The notes: generated by a model from the letters alone, not told the origin. DNA of 64,000 bases from Streptomyces olivochromogenes (GCF_001514115.1 NZ_KQ948462.1:104783-168782); one strand, 5' to 3'; shown: positions 1-8,738, numbered from the stretch's first letter. Numbers and translations are program-made.

Positions 1-147
1 TCCGGGGCGGGCAGCCTCCGTCGGCGTCGGCCCACCGATGAGGCCGCGCCCGGCGGGGAGGGACCTGGGCGCGTGCCTGAGGCGGCGAGCGAAAGGGCAC
101 GTGGCCGCCGCAAGGGAGGTCGGCGGGTTGTGGGGGAGGAGACGTGA
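1..147 (+). CDS. C-terminal tail of an unassigned protein (partial)
   Basis: A reading frame enters from the left edge in frame 1 and stops at TGA 145-147, leaving 48 codons. Only a low-complexity Gly/Arg/Glu-rich tail is visible, ending in a basic stretch (GRRKGGRR) followed by VVGEET. Tails of this kind are common on actinobacterial DEAD-box RNA helicases, and from memory a helicase gene lies left of this gene order in model streptomycetes, but no catalytic motif is present here, so the product is not named. The GTG at 144 overlaps this stop but is not taken as the start of the next gene, which has a good ribosome site at 525. Confidence 0.5.
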   Translation, partial: SGAGSLRRRRPTDEAAPGGEGPGRVPEAASERARGRRKGGRRVVGEET

Positions 148-524
148 GCGTGGGGAGCGGGGCGGATCGACGATTATCGGGTCGGGTGACACATGAGGTG
201 CCGCGGGCACCGGATGTCACTCCACTCGACGCGGCGGAACGCCCCCACCCGCGCGGCACGGGCGGACGGAGCGCGCCCGCGATCTCCAAGCCCGAACCCT
301 CGGCTCCCACCGCACCCGTACCAGCCGTCCGAGGTACGCCCCACCGACCATCCCACCGCCATCCGGTCTGCTTGCCCGGCCCAGGGCGTGACCCCGGACG
401 GGGCCGTTCCGTTCACCTGTGTGGCGGTACCCGTGGCCGGGCCGCGCCGCCGAACGCCCTCGCCCCTCCGGAGCCCCCCACCCGGCGCCGAGCGCGCCCC
501 AGGCGCACTGACCGAGGAAGCCAC
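148..524. other. Gap without a recognised gene (377 nt)
   Basis: The frame of the next gene stays open through this gap, but its translation is Pro/Arg/His-rich with no conserved segment, as random high-GC DNA would give. I see no convincing promoter, terminator or RNA structure. It probably holds the promoter and leader of the debranching-type gene. Confidence 0.4.
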
Positions 525-2660
525 ATGCCCCTGCCCATTCCACCCTCCGATCCCGACGGCGCCCTCCCGCCGGTGCGCGGGCCCGCTCAGCCCTTCCCGC
601 GTCGCGCCGGTTCGCAGGCCCCGTTCGCAGGAGTCGAAAGCGCTTTGAGCCCCTTCGCGGGGCCGGGCGGTTCGGCGGCTCGTCACACCCCGCTTCCCGG
701 GCCGCGCCGGACCACGGACCTGCCACCCGTGCACAACGCCCTGATCTGCGTCGCCCTGCCTGGACTGGCGATCTCCACGGACCAGGGACAGCTGACCGGC
801 CGCGGGCTGGAGGGGTTCTACCGCGCCGGCCGCCGGACGCTGTCCCGCTGCCAGGTGCGAGTGGCAGGGCGCGAACCACTCGCCGTACAGGCCCGGATGA
901 TCGCCGCCGACCGAGCCCGCTTCGTCGGGACGGTGCGCGCCTCCGCCGACGGCGGCCCGGATCCCGACGTGGTCGTGGAACGGACGCGCGACGCGGACGG
1001 CACGGAACGGATCACGCTGCGCAGCGCCTCCCCCCGCGTCCTGCGCGTGCCCGTCGAGGTCGCCCTCGCTACCGATCTCGCGGAGCTCGGCTCCGTCGCC
1101 TCGGGCCGAGCCGGGCCCGAACTACCCGCCAGCGTCCACGACTCGGGCCTGCGATGGTCCTGTGCCACCGGTAGCTCGATCGTCACCGCCGACCCACCGC
1201 CCGCCGATGCCCTGGCCTCCGCGGGACTGCTCCGCTGGGAGCTCGAACTGCCACCCGGTGGCACCCGGAGCGTGGAGTTGAGGGTGCGACCGGGCGGTGC
1301 GGGGCCGGCCAGAGCCGTCGGCCGCGGCGCCACGAGCCCCCTCTCCGCCGCCCGGGCCACCGGCGACGATCCCAGAGTCCAGGCGCTCATGGACACCTGC
1401 GTTGAGGACCTCCAGGCGCTACTGCTGCGCGATGCCTCCCACCCGTCGGACACACACCTCGCGGCGGGGGCGCCGTGGCGATGCGGCCTGGCGCCGGCCG
1501 AAGCACTGGTCGCGGCCCGGATGACACTGCCACTCGGTACCCGGCTCGCCGCGGGCACGCTGCGAACCCTCGCCCGCACCCAAATCGCGGGCCCCGGAGC
1601 GCAGTCCGGCCTGATCCCCGGGCCGCGCCGGGACGCCGGCCCGCATCTGCCTCCGGGCTGCACGGCCACCGAGGCGACCCTGCTGTTCCCCGTACTGCTC
1701 GCGGAGGCCCGGCGCTGGGGACTTCCGGAGCAGGAGACCGAGGAACTGCTGCCCGCGGCCGAGCGGTGCCTTGCATGGCTGCGGGCCACCGTCGGTGACG
1801 GCACCTATCTGCCCGACCCGCACCCCGGCGGCCCGTTCCGCTGCGAGACGCAGGCGCACGCCCACCGCGCGGCACTGCTGGGCGCCGATCTGCTCGACGC
1901 GTACGGCCGGCCGGGTGGCGAGGGACTGGTGCAGTGGGCCCAGGAACTGCGGACCGCGTTCCGCGGGGACTTCTGGGCCGAGGACCGGGGAGGCGGCAGA
2001 CCGGCGGCCGCCCGGGCCCCGGACGGGCGCCTCGTACCCCACCTCGGCGCGAGCACCGCCCACCTCCTCGACACAGGGCTGCTCGGCTCCGGCGTGTTCG
2101 CCCCCGGCCTCCTCGACAAGGTGCAGACCGAGCAGCTCGCACGGCTGCTCGGCGGCCCGGCCATGGACTCCGGCTGGGGTCTGCGCAGCCTGGGTGCCAA
2201 GGAAGCGGCGTACAACCCCTTCGGACACCGCGGCGGCGCCGTGCGCGTCCAGGAGACCGCGACCGCCGTCACCGGTCTGGTCACCGCCGGCTACGAGAAG
2301 GAGGCGAGCACCCTGCTCCGGGGGCTGCTGGCCGCCGCCGAGACCTTCGGAAACAGGCTGCCCGAGATGTACGCGGGAGAGCAGCGCACGGAAGGCGGCG
2401 CCCCGCTCCCGCACCCCGCTGCCTGTCGGCCTGCGGCCACGGCGGCGGCCGCCGGGGTGCTGCTCCTCACCTCCCTCGCGGGTATCCGCCCCGACGCCCC
2501 GGCCCGGACGGTGACGCTGCGCCCCGTCAGTAGCGCGCCGCTGGGCGAGATCGGACTGACGGGACTGCGGATCGCGGGCGCCGCGTTCTCCGTGCGTGTC
2601 AGCAGACTCGGTCTCGCGATGGTGGAGGAGGCGGCCGACGGACTGCAGTTGGGAGTGTGA
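525..2660 (+). CDS. Glycogen-debranching-type protein (amylo-alpha-1,6-glucosidase family)
   Basis: 711 residues, probably cytoplasmic. From about residue 69 the sequence (HNALICVALPGLAIS) matches the N-terminal domain of bacterial glycogen-debranching-like proteins (GDE_N_bis family); the C-terminal half is a helical (alpha/alpha)6-barrel of glucoamylase type with repeated Leu/Ala helices. The likely role is trimming alpha-1,6 branches or a related alpha-glucan reaction; the substrate is inferred from family only. ATG 525 is chosen because GAGGAAG lies just upstream (514-520) and homology starts soon after; an upstream GTG at 144 would add 127 low-complexity residues. The end overlaps a possible GTG start of the next gene, but that gene probably starts at 2792. 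Confidence 0.8.
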   Translation: MPLPIPPSDPDGALPPVRGPAQPFPRRAGSQAPFAGVESALSPFAGPGGSAARHTPLPGPRRTTDLPPVHNALICVALPGLAISTDQGQLTGRGLEGFYRAGRRTLSRCQVRVAGREPLAVQARMIAADRARFVGTVRASADGGPDPDVVVERTRDADGTERITLRSASPRVLRVPVEVALATDLAELGSVASGRAGPELPASVHDSGLRWSCATGSSIVTADPPPADALASAGLLRWELELPPGGTRSVELRVRPGGAGPARAVGRGATSPLSAARATGDDPRVQALMDTCVEDLQALLLRDASHPSDTHLAAGAPWRCGLAPAEALVAARMTLPLGTRLAAGTLRTLARTQIAGPGAQSGLIPGPRRDAGPHLPPGCTATEATLLFPVLLAEARRWGLPEQETEELLPAAERCLAWLRATVGDGTYLPDPHPGGPFRCETQAHAHRAALLGADLLDAYGRPGGEGLVQWAQELRTAFRGDFWAEDRGGGRPAAARAPDGRLVPHLGASTAHLLDTGLLGSGVFAPGLLDKVQTEQLARLLGGPAMDSGWGLRSLGAKEAAYNPFGHRGGAVRVQETATAVTGLVTAGYEKEASTLLRGLLAAAETFGNRLPEMYAGEQRTEGGAPLPHPAACRPAATAAAAGVLLLTSLAGIRPDAPARTVTLRPVSSAPLGEIGLTGLRIAGAAFSVRVSRLGLAMVEEAADGLQLGV

Positions 2661-2763
2661 CCTCGCGCGACGCGTCCTCGGACGGTGACCGGCAGCGGCC
2701 GGTGGGACCCGTACAGGACGGAAGTGGATCATCAGTGGAAGCGACTGACGAAGGGCGTGTTTA

Positions 2764-2794
2764 TCGTCAGGCAGACGACTATGATCGCGGCATG
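2764..2794 (+). promoter_or_regulatory. Candidate operator and leaderless promoter of the Nudix regulator
   Basis: A perfect inverted repeat, TCGTC-N5-GACGA (2764-2778), lies directly before a good -10 hexamer TATGAT (2780-2785). The ATG at 2792 sits 6 nt after the hexamer, so the transcript should begin at or next to the start codon. A palindrome immediately upstream of the -10 box is what autorepression would look like; the -35 region is poor. Confidence 0.5.
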
Positions 2795-3550
2795 CCCTAC
2801 GACCCGTCGGCCTTTCCGCCCTTTGCCGTGACCGTGGACCTGGTCGTGCTGACCGTGCGTCGCCATGCCCTGTGTGCGCTGGCGGTACGGAGGGGGGAAC
2901 AGCCTTTCCAGGGACGATGGGCACTCCCGGGCGGCTTCGTACGGCCCGACGAGGACCTGGGACAGGCGGCCGCGCGCGAGCTGGTCGAGGAGACGGGGCT
3001 GCGCGCCCACGACCCGTCGGCCCCGGCACAGGACAACGGCGCACACCTGGAACAGCTGGCGACCTACGGCGACCCCAAGCGCGACCCGCGGATGAGGGTG
3101 GTCAGCGTCGCCCATCTCGCGCTGGCCCCCGATCTGCCCGCGCCCAGGGCCGGAGGCGACGCCAACAGCGCGCGCTGGGCGCCCGTGGAGGAGTTGCTGC
3201 AACAGGGCGGTTATGGCCGCGACGGAGAGCAGGCGGCACCCCTCGCCTTCGACCACGCCCAGATCCTCTCGGACGGGGTGGAACGCGCCCGGTCCAAGAT
3301 CGAGTACTCGTCGCTGGCCACCGCCTTCTGCCCGTCCGAGTTCACCGTCGGAGAACTGCGCCGTGTGTACGAGGCTGTGTGGGGGGTGGCACTCGACCCG
3401 CGCAACTTCCACCGCAAGGTGACGGGCACTCCGGGATTCCTCGTGCCCACGGGCGGCACGACCACGCGCCAGGGCGGCCGACCCGCGCAGCTGTTCCGCG
3501 CCGGCGGCGCCACGTTGCTCAATCCGCCGATGTTGCGCCCCGAAGTCTGA
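2792..3550 (+). CDS. Nudix-domain regulator/hydrolase with C-terminal winged helix (NrtR type)
   Basis: 252 residues from ATG 2792. The N-terminal domain carries an intact Nudix box, with G-X5-E-X7-RELVEETGL around residues 45-70, so pyrophosphohydrolase chemistry (for example on ADP-ribose) is possible. The C-terminal 80 residues, from CPSEFTVGELRRVYE, look like the winged helix of NrtR-type regulators of NAD metabolism, which bind ADP-ribose through the Nudix fold. In several NrtR proteins the box has decayed; here it has not. No NAD genes are adjacent, so the target is unknown. A GTG at 2657 would add 45 residues without homology and is rejected in favour of the leaderless ATG. The palindrome at 2764-2778 suggests autoregulation. 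Confidence 0.78.
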   Translation: MPYDPSAFPPFAVTVDLVVLTVRRHALCALAVRRGEQPFQGRWALPGGFVRPDEDLGQAAARELVEETGLRAHDPSAPAQDNGAHLEQLATYGDPKRDPRMRVVSVAHLALAPDLPAPRAGGDANSARWAPVEELLQQGGYGRDGEQAAPLAFDHAQILSDGVERARSKIEYSSLATAFCPSEFTVGELRRVYEAVWGVALDPRNFHRKVTGTPGFLVPTGGTTTRQGGRPAQLFRAGGATLLNPPMLRPEV

Positions 3551-3662
3551 CGAGGGCGGATCGACTCACGGGGCGCGTCGCGCCGAAAGACGTGGAGAGA
3601 GCTGCCTCGGATAAGCCGCAAGGTGCCCGAAAAACCGCAAATGTCACGCTATCTTGCTGTGA

Positions 3663-5576
3663 GTGATCCAGGCCATCGGATTGACCAGCAACCCCCGCAA
3701 GGAGCTTCCCCCCGCCGTCGACGACGTGTCCTTCGAGGCGCACCCGGGTCGTGTCACAGCGCTCCTCGGAGCCCTGGGCGCGGGCAAGACGACGACGTTG
3801 AGGCTCATGCTCGAACTCCAGCGGGGCCGTGGAATCACCTACTACAGAGGCCGTCCACTGCACCGGATCGCCCATCCCTCGCGTGAAGTCGGTGTGCTCC
3901 TGAGCGAGGTGGCGGGCCATCCCGCGCGTACGGTCCGCGGACAGCTCGGCATGGTGTGCGCGGCCGTCGGTGTCCCGATTCGGCGTGTCGACGAAGTGAT
4001 CGAAGTCGTCGGGCTCGTGAGCCTGCGCGACGAACGCCTGGGCACCCTGTCGCGCGGTATGGATCGCCGTCTGGGCCTGGCCTGTGCGCTGCTGTCCGAT
4101 CCGCACACCCTCGTCCTCGACGATCCCGCCGGCGGCCTCTCTGTCACCGAAGGTCGTTGGCTGCACGGGATTCTGCGGGCTCACGCGGCCCACGGAGGCA
4201 CCGTTCTGTTCAGCACGGACGACGCCAAGGAGGCCGCTCGGACGGCCGACCGGGTCATCACGCTGGAGGGAGGCCGGCTCGTCGCCGACCAGGAGGCCGC
4301 GGACTTCGCCCGCACTCGGCTCCGCCCCCGGGTCGCCGTCCGCAGTCCGCACGCCGCCCGCCTCGGAGCCCTGCTCACCAAGGAGGCCCGCGCCGCGCAG
4401 CGTTCCGTCGAGGTCGTGCGCGAGGACGGCAACCGGCTCTCGGTGTACGGCAGCACCTGCGCCGACATCGGCGAGACCGCCTTCCGGCACGGCATCCTCG
4501 TACACCAACTCGCCGACGAGACGGGCGACATGGGGCCACGTGCCACGCTTCATGCCGAGGGCCTCGCCTCCGCGACCGTAGTCACCTCTGCCCTCCTGGC
4601 CCCTGCCTCCGCGACCTCCACCCCCACAGACGATGCCCCCACGGAAGACATCCCCGCGACCGACGAACCCGCCACCGTCGTAGCCGCGGCCGGTGCGCAC
4701 ACGCCCGACGAGCCGGGGCCGACGGCCGAGTCGCGGACCCGTCCGGCCGCTTCGCCGGGCGTGCGGGACCTGCCCCAGCTCCCGCCCCCCATCGCCGTAC
4801 GCCAGGCCCCGAGCCCGCTGCGCCCGCTGCGCTACGAACTGCGGCGCGCCACCGGAGTGGGCACCGGTTACCTCACCGCGATCACCGTGCTGGTCACCTC
4901 CGCCCTGCTGTCCGTACTCCTGGCCAGAATCGGTCACACACCCCAGCCGCGGCTCCTGGCCGCCTGGCCGCGGGAATGCCCCCTGCCGCCCGCGGCGCTC
5001 GGTGCGGGACTGCTCGGGGCGCTCGCCTTCGGCGAGGAGTTCCGCCACCCCGCCCTGGCCGCGGACCGCGGCACCGTCCCCCGCCGCCTGGGACTGCTCG
5101 CCGCCAAACTCCTCGTCGCCTCGGTCACCGCGCTGGCGCTGGCCGTCCTCACGGTGGGCTGCGACCTCGAAATGCTCTATCTCGTCTACGGACGAGAGCT
5201 CGTCGGAGTTCCCGCGGACTGGCTTTCGCTGAGCGCGAGTTGGATCGGCCTCACGGTGGGCTGCGCCTGGGCGGGAGTGCTGGCGGCGGGCATCTTCCGG
5301 TCCACCACCGCCGGGCTCGCGGCGGTGCTCGCCGTCCCGGTCGTGGTCGTACCACTCGTACAAAAGACCTTGGCGGGACCGTCCGTGCGGAAGGCGGCCG
5401 GGTTTTCCGAGCGACTGCGCGAGCTCCTGCTGATGCAATGGCCGTTCGGGGGAGCGCGCTATATCGCGGCCGGGGCGCGCCTTGTCGTCCAACCCGTGGG
5501 CGGTGCCCTGATGTTGTCGCTGACCGCTCTGCTCTGCGCGTATCTGCTCACGACCCTGCGAAGCAGGGTGCGATGA
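3663..5576 (+). CDS. ABC transporter, ATPase and membrane domain in one chain, degenerate motifs
   Basis: 637 residues from a GTG start. The ATPase domain is residues 1-220: Walker A GALGAGKTT near 35-45, Walker B LVLDDP. Residues 280-370 are a Thr/Pro/Ala-rich linker, and the last 240 hold about six hydrophobic segments. Three ATPase features are off consensus: the signature reads LSRGM instead of LSGGQ, the catalytic Glu after Walker B is Asp (LDDP), and the switch His is replaced (LFSTDD). Hydrolysis may be slow or need a partner. No separate permease or binding protein is adjacent, so substrate and direction are unknown. No ribosome site is evident; TATCTT at 3650-3655 suggests a leaderless message. 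The gene precedes whiH. Confidence 0.75.
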   Translation: MIQAIGLTSNPRKELPPAVDDVSFEAHPGRVTALLGALGAGKTTTLRLMLELQRGRGITYYRGRPLHRIAHPSREVGVLLSEVAGHPARTVRGQLGMVCAAVGVPIRRVDEVIEVVGLVSLRDERLGTLSRGMDRRLGLACALLSDPHTLVLDDPAGGLSVTEGRWLHGILRAHAAHGGTVLFSTDDAKEAARTADRVITLEGGRLVADQEAADFARTRLRPRVAVRSPHAARLGALLTKEARAAQRSVEVVREDGNRLSVYGSTCADIGETAFRHGILVHQLADETGDMGPRATLHAEGLASATVVTSALLAPASATSTPTDDAPTEDIPATDEPATVVAAAGAHTPDEPGPTAESRTRPAASPGVRDLPQLPPPIAVRQAPSPLRPLRYELRRATGVGTGYLTAITVLVTSALLSVLLARIGHTPQPRLLAAWPRECPLPPAALGAGLLGALAFGEEFRHPALAADRGTVPRRLGLLAAKLLVASVTALALAVLTVGCDLEMLYLVYGRELVGVPADWLSLSASWIGLTVGCAWAGVLAAGIFRSTTAGLAAVLAVPVVVVPLVQKTLAGPSVRKAAGFSERLRELLLMQWPFGGARYIAAGARLVVQPVGGALMLSLTALLCAYLLTTLRSRVR

Positions 5577-5702
5577 CGACCGTCATTACCCTTCCGTTTC
5601 CGCCGTGCGCACAACTCCCCGGAGAACGCCCATTTCTTTCCGATAAGGCGTCAATTGCGACGCGGTGAGCGATCACCCTTTCGTGTGCTTTTCACCAAAG
5701 AC

Positions 5703-5731
5703 CTCAAGGGAGTTGGAGACAGCGCCGACAA
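5703..5731 (+). promoter_or_regulatory. Candidate sigma-WhiG promoter of whiH
   Basis: TCAA at 5704-5707, 16 nt, then GCCGACAA at 5724-5731. The sigma-WhiG/SigD consensus is TAAA, about 15 nt, GCCGATAA. whiH is known in S. coelicolor to be transcribed by sigma-WhiG. The predicted start falls at the whiH GTG (5739), so the message would be leaderless. A second -10-like TCCGATAA at 5639-5646 lacks a matching -35. Confidence 0.6.
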
Positions 5732-5738
5732 ATGATCC

Positions 5739-6626
5739 GTGAGTACCCTTGCGCACACCATGATGACCGCCGCCCGCTCCTCAGACTCCGGCCTGGCCGG
5801 CCCGGGCGGACTCGACCGATACCCCTACGCCGAGGGCCCCGGTGCCGAACGCGTCGGCGCCTCCGCGTGGGAGGGCGCGGACCCGGAACTGGGCCGCGTC
5901 GGCCGGCGCGCCGCAGGCAGCCGCGGACGCGGACTGCACGGCCAACTCGTCCAGCAGCTGGGTCAGATGATCGTCTCCGGTGACCTGGGCGCGGACCGCC
6001 CGCTCGTCCCCGAGGAGATCGGACAGCGGTTCGAGGTCTCCCGTACCGTCGTCCGTGAGTCGCTCCGCGTCCTGGAGGCGAAGGGGCTGGTCAGCGCCCG
6101 CCCCAACGTCGGCACGCGCGTGCGCCCCGTCAGTGACTGGAACCTTCTCGACCCGGACATCATCGAATGGCGGGCCTTCGGGCCGCAGCGCGACGACCAG
6201 CGGCGCGAGCTGAGCGAGCTGCGCTGGACGATCGAGCCGCTCGCCGCGCGTCTGGCCGCCGGGCACGGCCGTGAGGAGGTCCAGCAGCGTCTCGGAGACA
6301 TGGTCGAGATCATGGGCCACGCCATGGCGCAGGGTGACTCGCTCACCTTCTCGCGGGCCGACGCGGAGTTCCATTCGCTGCTCATCCAGGTATCGGGCAA
6401 TCGCATGCTGGAGCACCTTTCCGGGATCGTCTCGGCCGCGCTCCAGGTCTCCGGCGGCCCCGTCACCGGCTGTGACCGACCGAACGAGACCTCCTTGACG
6501 CACCACGGCCGGATCGTCGACGCCTTGGCCGAGGCCGACGGCGCGGCGGCCGAGGCGGCCATGCGGCAGTTGCTCGCCGTTCACCCCGAGGTGGAGCGCG
6601 TGGTGCCCGCGCCGCGCGAGCACTGA
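5739..6626 (+). CDS. whiH: WhiH, GntR-family sporulation regulator
   Basis: 295 residues. After a variable N-terminal 60 residues comes a GntR winged helix (GLHGQLVQQLGQMIVSGDL to about residue 128), then an all-helical FCD effector domain typical of the FadR subfamily. In Streptomyces WhiH controls the septation stage of aerial hyphae and is itself under sigma-WhiG. Identification rests on the GntR/FCD architecture, the length, and the position directly left of hrdB as in other streptomycetes. GTG 5739 fits the candidate promoter; ATG 5760 or 5763 are alternatives. FCD domains usually bind carboxylates with metal help; the ligand of WhiH is not established. Confidence 0.9.
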   Translation: MSTLAHTMMTAARSSDSGLAGPGGLDRYPYAEGPGAERVGASAWEGADPELGRVGRRAAGSRGRGLHGQLVQQLGQMIVSGDLGADRPLVPEEIGQRFEVSRTVVRESLRVLEAKGLVSARPNVGTRVRPVSDWNLLDPDIIEWRAFGPQRDDQRRELSELRWTIEPLAARLAAGHGREEVQQRLGDMVEIMGHAMAQGDSLTFSRADAEFHSLLIQVSGNRMLEHLSGIVSAALQVSGGPVTGCDRPNETSLTHHGRIVDALAEADGAAAEAAMRQLLAVHPEVERVVPAPREH

Positions 6627-6707
6627 TCGCGCCCCGAGGGCGGCGTGGTCGGGGGGCGTGTGCCCTCTCGTGGCATCGCTTGGTCGGCGGAGCATCCCCC
6701 GCCGGAC

Positions 6708-6736
6708 CCCGTCGGATCCTTCCGGGATCCGGCGGG
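6708..6736. terminator. Hairpin downstream of whiH
   Basis: Arms 6708-6719 and 6725-6736 (CCCGTCGGATCC / GGATCCGGCGGG, one G-T pair) with a 5-nt loop. There is no T run, as is usual for Streptomyces hairpins. It lies 80 nt after the whiH stop. Confidence 0.5.
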
Positions 6737-6754
6737 ATCCGGCGATGTGATGAA

Positions 6755-6818
6755 GGTGATCAAGCCATCGGTTGAGGTGATGAACCCATCGGTTTGAGGT
6801 GATGAGTCCATCGGCTGA
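6755..6818 (+). repeat. Three 21-22-bp direct repeats upstream of hrdB
   Basis: Units 6755-6775, 6776-6797 and 6798-6818 share the pattern GGTGATnAnnCCATCGGnTGA. They sit about 260 nt before the hrdB start, two helical turns apart each, so a regulator could bind them in phase. No known factor is recognised. Confidence 0.75.
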
Positions 6819-7079
6819 CCTCCTCTGACCGCATCTGGCCGCTTTTGCGCACTTACGGGGTGTGACTCGGGCCACGCAGATTGGGCGTAACGCTCTTCGG
6901 AACTGCGCGATGACCTAAGAGGTGACAGCCGAGGAGGGAATACGGACGCCGTTTACGGCGCTGTGCATCTTCCCGGCTCCCGCCCGCGCCGTCGACCCAT
7001 CCCCAAGTCGGCGGTCGTCGGCTCCTGTCCGCAGTGGACGGGGCCGGAAGCCGTTTTCCAACGTTCCGAGAGGTTGTTC

Positions 7080-8615
7080 GTGTCGGCCAGCACATCCCGT
7101 ACGCTCCCGCCGGAGATCGCCGAGTCCGTCTCTGTCATGGCGCTCATTGAGCGGGGAAAGGCTGAGGGGCAGATCGCCGGCGATGACGTGCGTCGGGCCT
7201 TCGAAGCTGACCAGATTCCGGCCACTCAGTGGAAGAACGTACTGCGCAGCCTCAACCAGATCCTCGAGGAAGAGGGTGTGACGCTGATGGTCAGTGCCGC
7301 GGAGCCCAAGCGCACCCGAAAGAGCGTCGCAGCGAAGAGTCCGGCCAAGCGCACCGCCACCAAGACGGTCGCGGCGAAGACGGTGACCACGAAGAAGGCC
7401 ACCGCCACCACCGCCCCGGCGGCGCCCATGGCCGGTGATCCGGCTGAGGACGCGTCCGCCAAGAATGTCGCCGCCAAGAAGACGGTCGCCAAGAAGGCCG
7501 TCGCGAAGAAGACGGTCGCCAAGAAGGCCGTCGCAAAGAAGACCACCGCCAAGAAGGACGACGTCGAGCTGATCGACGACGAGGCGGTCGAGGAGACCCC
7601 GGGCAAGCCCGGTGCCGAGGAGCCCGCCGAGGACGGCGCCCAGGGCTTCGTCCTGTCCGACGAGGACGAGGACGACGCGCCCGCGCAGCAGGTCGCCGCG
7701 GCCGGCGCCACCGCCGACCCGGTCAAGGACTACCTCAAGCAGATCGGCAAGGTCCCCCTGCTCAACGCCGAGCAGGAGGTCGAGCTCGCCAAGCGCATCG
7801 AGGCCGGTCTGTTCGCCGAGGACAAGCTGGCCAACGCCGACAAGCTCGCCCCGAAGCTCAAGCGCGAGCTGGAGATCATCGCCGAGGACGGCCGCCGGGC
7901 CAAGAACCACCTCCTGGAGGCCAACCTCCGTCTGGTGGTCTCCCTGGCCAAGCGCTACACCGGCCGCGGCATGCTCTTCCTGGACCTCATCCAGGAGGGC
8001 AACCTCGGTCTGATCCGCGCGGTCGAGAAGTTCGACTACACCAAGGGCTACAAGTTCTCCACGTACGCCACCTGGTGGATCCGTCAGGCGATCACCCGCG
8101 CGATGGCCGACCAGGCCCGCACCATCCGTATCCCGGTGCACATGGTCGAGGTCATCAACAAGCTCGCGCGCGTGCAGCGCCAGATGCTCCAGGACCTGGG
8201 CCGCGAGCCCACCCCGGAGGAGCTGGCGAAGGAACTCGACATGACCCCTGAGAAGGTCATCGAGGTCCAGAAGTACGGCCGCGAGCCCATCTCGCTGCAC
8301 ACGCCGCTGGGCGAGGACGGCGACAGCGAGTTCGGTGACCTCATCGAGGACTCCGAGGCCGTCGTCCCGGCCGACGCGGTCAGCTTCACGCTCCTCCAGG
8401 AGCAGCTGCACTCTGTCCTCGACACCCTGTCCGAGCGCGAGGCGGGCGTCGTCTCCATGCGTTTCGGTCTCACCGACGGTCAGCCGAAGACCCTCGACGA
8501 GATCGGCAAGGTGTACGGCGTCACGCGTGAGCGGATCCGTCAGATCGAGTCCAAGACGATGTCGAAGCTGCGCCACCCGTCGCGTTCGCAGGTGCTGCGC
8601 GACTACCTCGACTAG
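7080..8615 (+). CDS. hrdB: HrdB, principal RNA polymerase sigma factor
   Basis: 511 residues, the usual length. Region 1.1-like N-terminus (residues 1-75), then an Ala/Lys-rich low-complexity stretch with repeated KKTVAKKAVA units and an acidic segment (DEDEDDAPAQQ), followed by regions 1.2 (DPVKDYLKQIGK), 2 (including the core-binding and -10-reading helices, TYATWWIRQAITRAM), 3 and 4 with the C-terminal helix-turn-helix (VTRERIRQIESK). It directs housekeeping transcription. GTG 7080 is chosen for GAGAGG at 7068-7073; an upstream in-frame start at 6963 would add 39 unconserved residues. Regulation may involve the repeats at 6755-6818, the palindrome CGCCGT-TT-ACGGCG at 6947-6960 and an extracytoplasmic sigma factor. 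Confidence 0.98.
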   Translation: MSASTSRTLPPEIAESVSVMALIERGKAEGQIAGDDVRRAFEADQIPATQWKNVLRSLNQILEEEGVTLMVSAAEPKRTRKSVAAKSPAKRTATKTVAAKTVTTKKATATTAPAAPMAGDPAEDASAKNVAAKKTVAKKAVAKKTVAKKAVAKKTTAKKDDVELIDDEAVEETPGKPGAEEPAEDGAQGFVLSDEDEDDAPAQQVAAAGATADPVKDYLKQIGKVPLLNAEQEVELAKRIEAGLFAEDKLANADKLAPKLKRELEIIAEDGRRAKNHLLEANLRLVVSLAKRYTGRGMLFLDLIQEGNLGLIRAVEKFDYTKGYKFSTYATWWIRQAITRAMADQARTIRIPVHMVEVINKLARVQRQMLQDLGREPTPEELAKELDMTPEKVIEVQKYGREPISLHTPLGEDGDSEFGDLIEDSEAVVPADAVSFTLLQEQLHSVLDTLSEREAGVVSMRFGLTDGQPKTLDEIGKVYGVTRERIRQIESKTMSKLRHPSRSQVLRDYLD

Positions 8616-8632
8616 GTCTCGACCGTACTGTC

Positions 8633-8672
8633 GCCGAGGGCCCGACTCCCGATGGGGAGCCGGGCCCTCGGC
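8633..8672 (+). terminator. Hairpin terminator after hrdB
   Basis: Near-perfect stem of about 18 bp: GCCGAGGGCCCG at 8633-8644 pairs with CGGGCCCTCGGC at 8661-8672, with an inner CTCCC/GGGAG stem. It starts 18 nt after the hrdB stop. Confidence 0.85.
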
Positions 8673-8706
8673 GCATGCATGGAGTGCGCGCCGCCGTCCG
8701 CTGGAT

Positions 8707-8738
8707 CACTCTGGGTTTTCCATGACCATCCCAGAGTG
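8707..8738. promoter_or_regulatory. Inverted repeat overlapping the protease ribosome site
   Basis: CACTCTGGG (8707-8715) and CCCAGAGTG (8730-8738), perfect 9-nt arms, 14-nt loop, ending at the GAGG ribosome site (8737-8740) of the protease gene. It could be a repressor operator or an RNA hairpin that hides the ribosome site. Confidence 0.6.

Noticed and set aside
144..524. N-terminal extension of the debranching-type protein from GTG 144
   Set aside because: 127 Pro/Arg/His-rich residues without homology; ATG 525 has a good ribosome site and precedes the conserved domain closely.
5639..5646. TCCGATAA as a second sigma-WhiG -10
   Set aside because: No -35 at suitable spacing.
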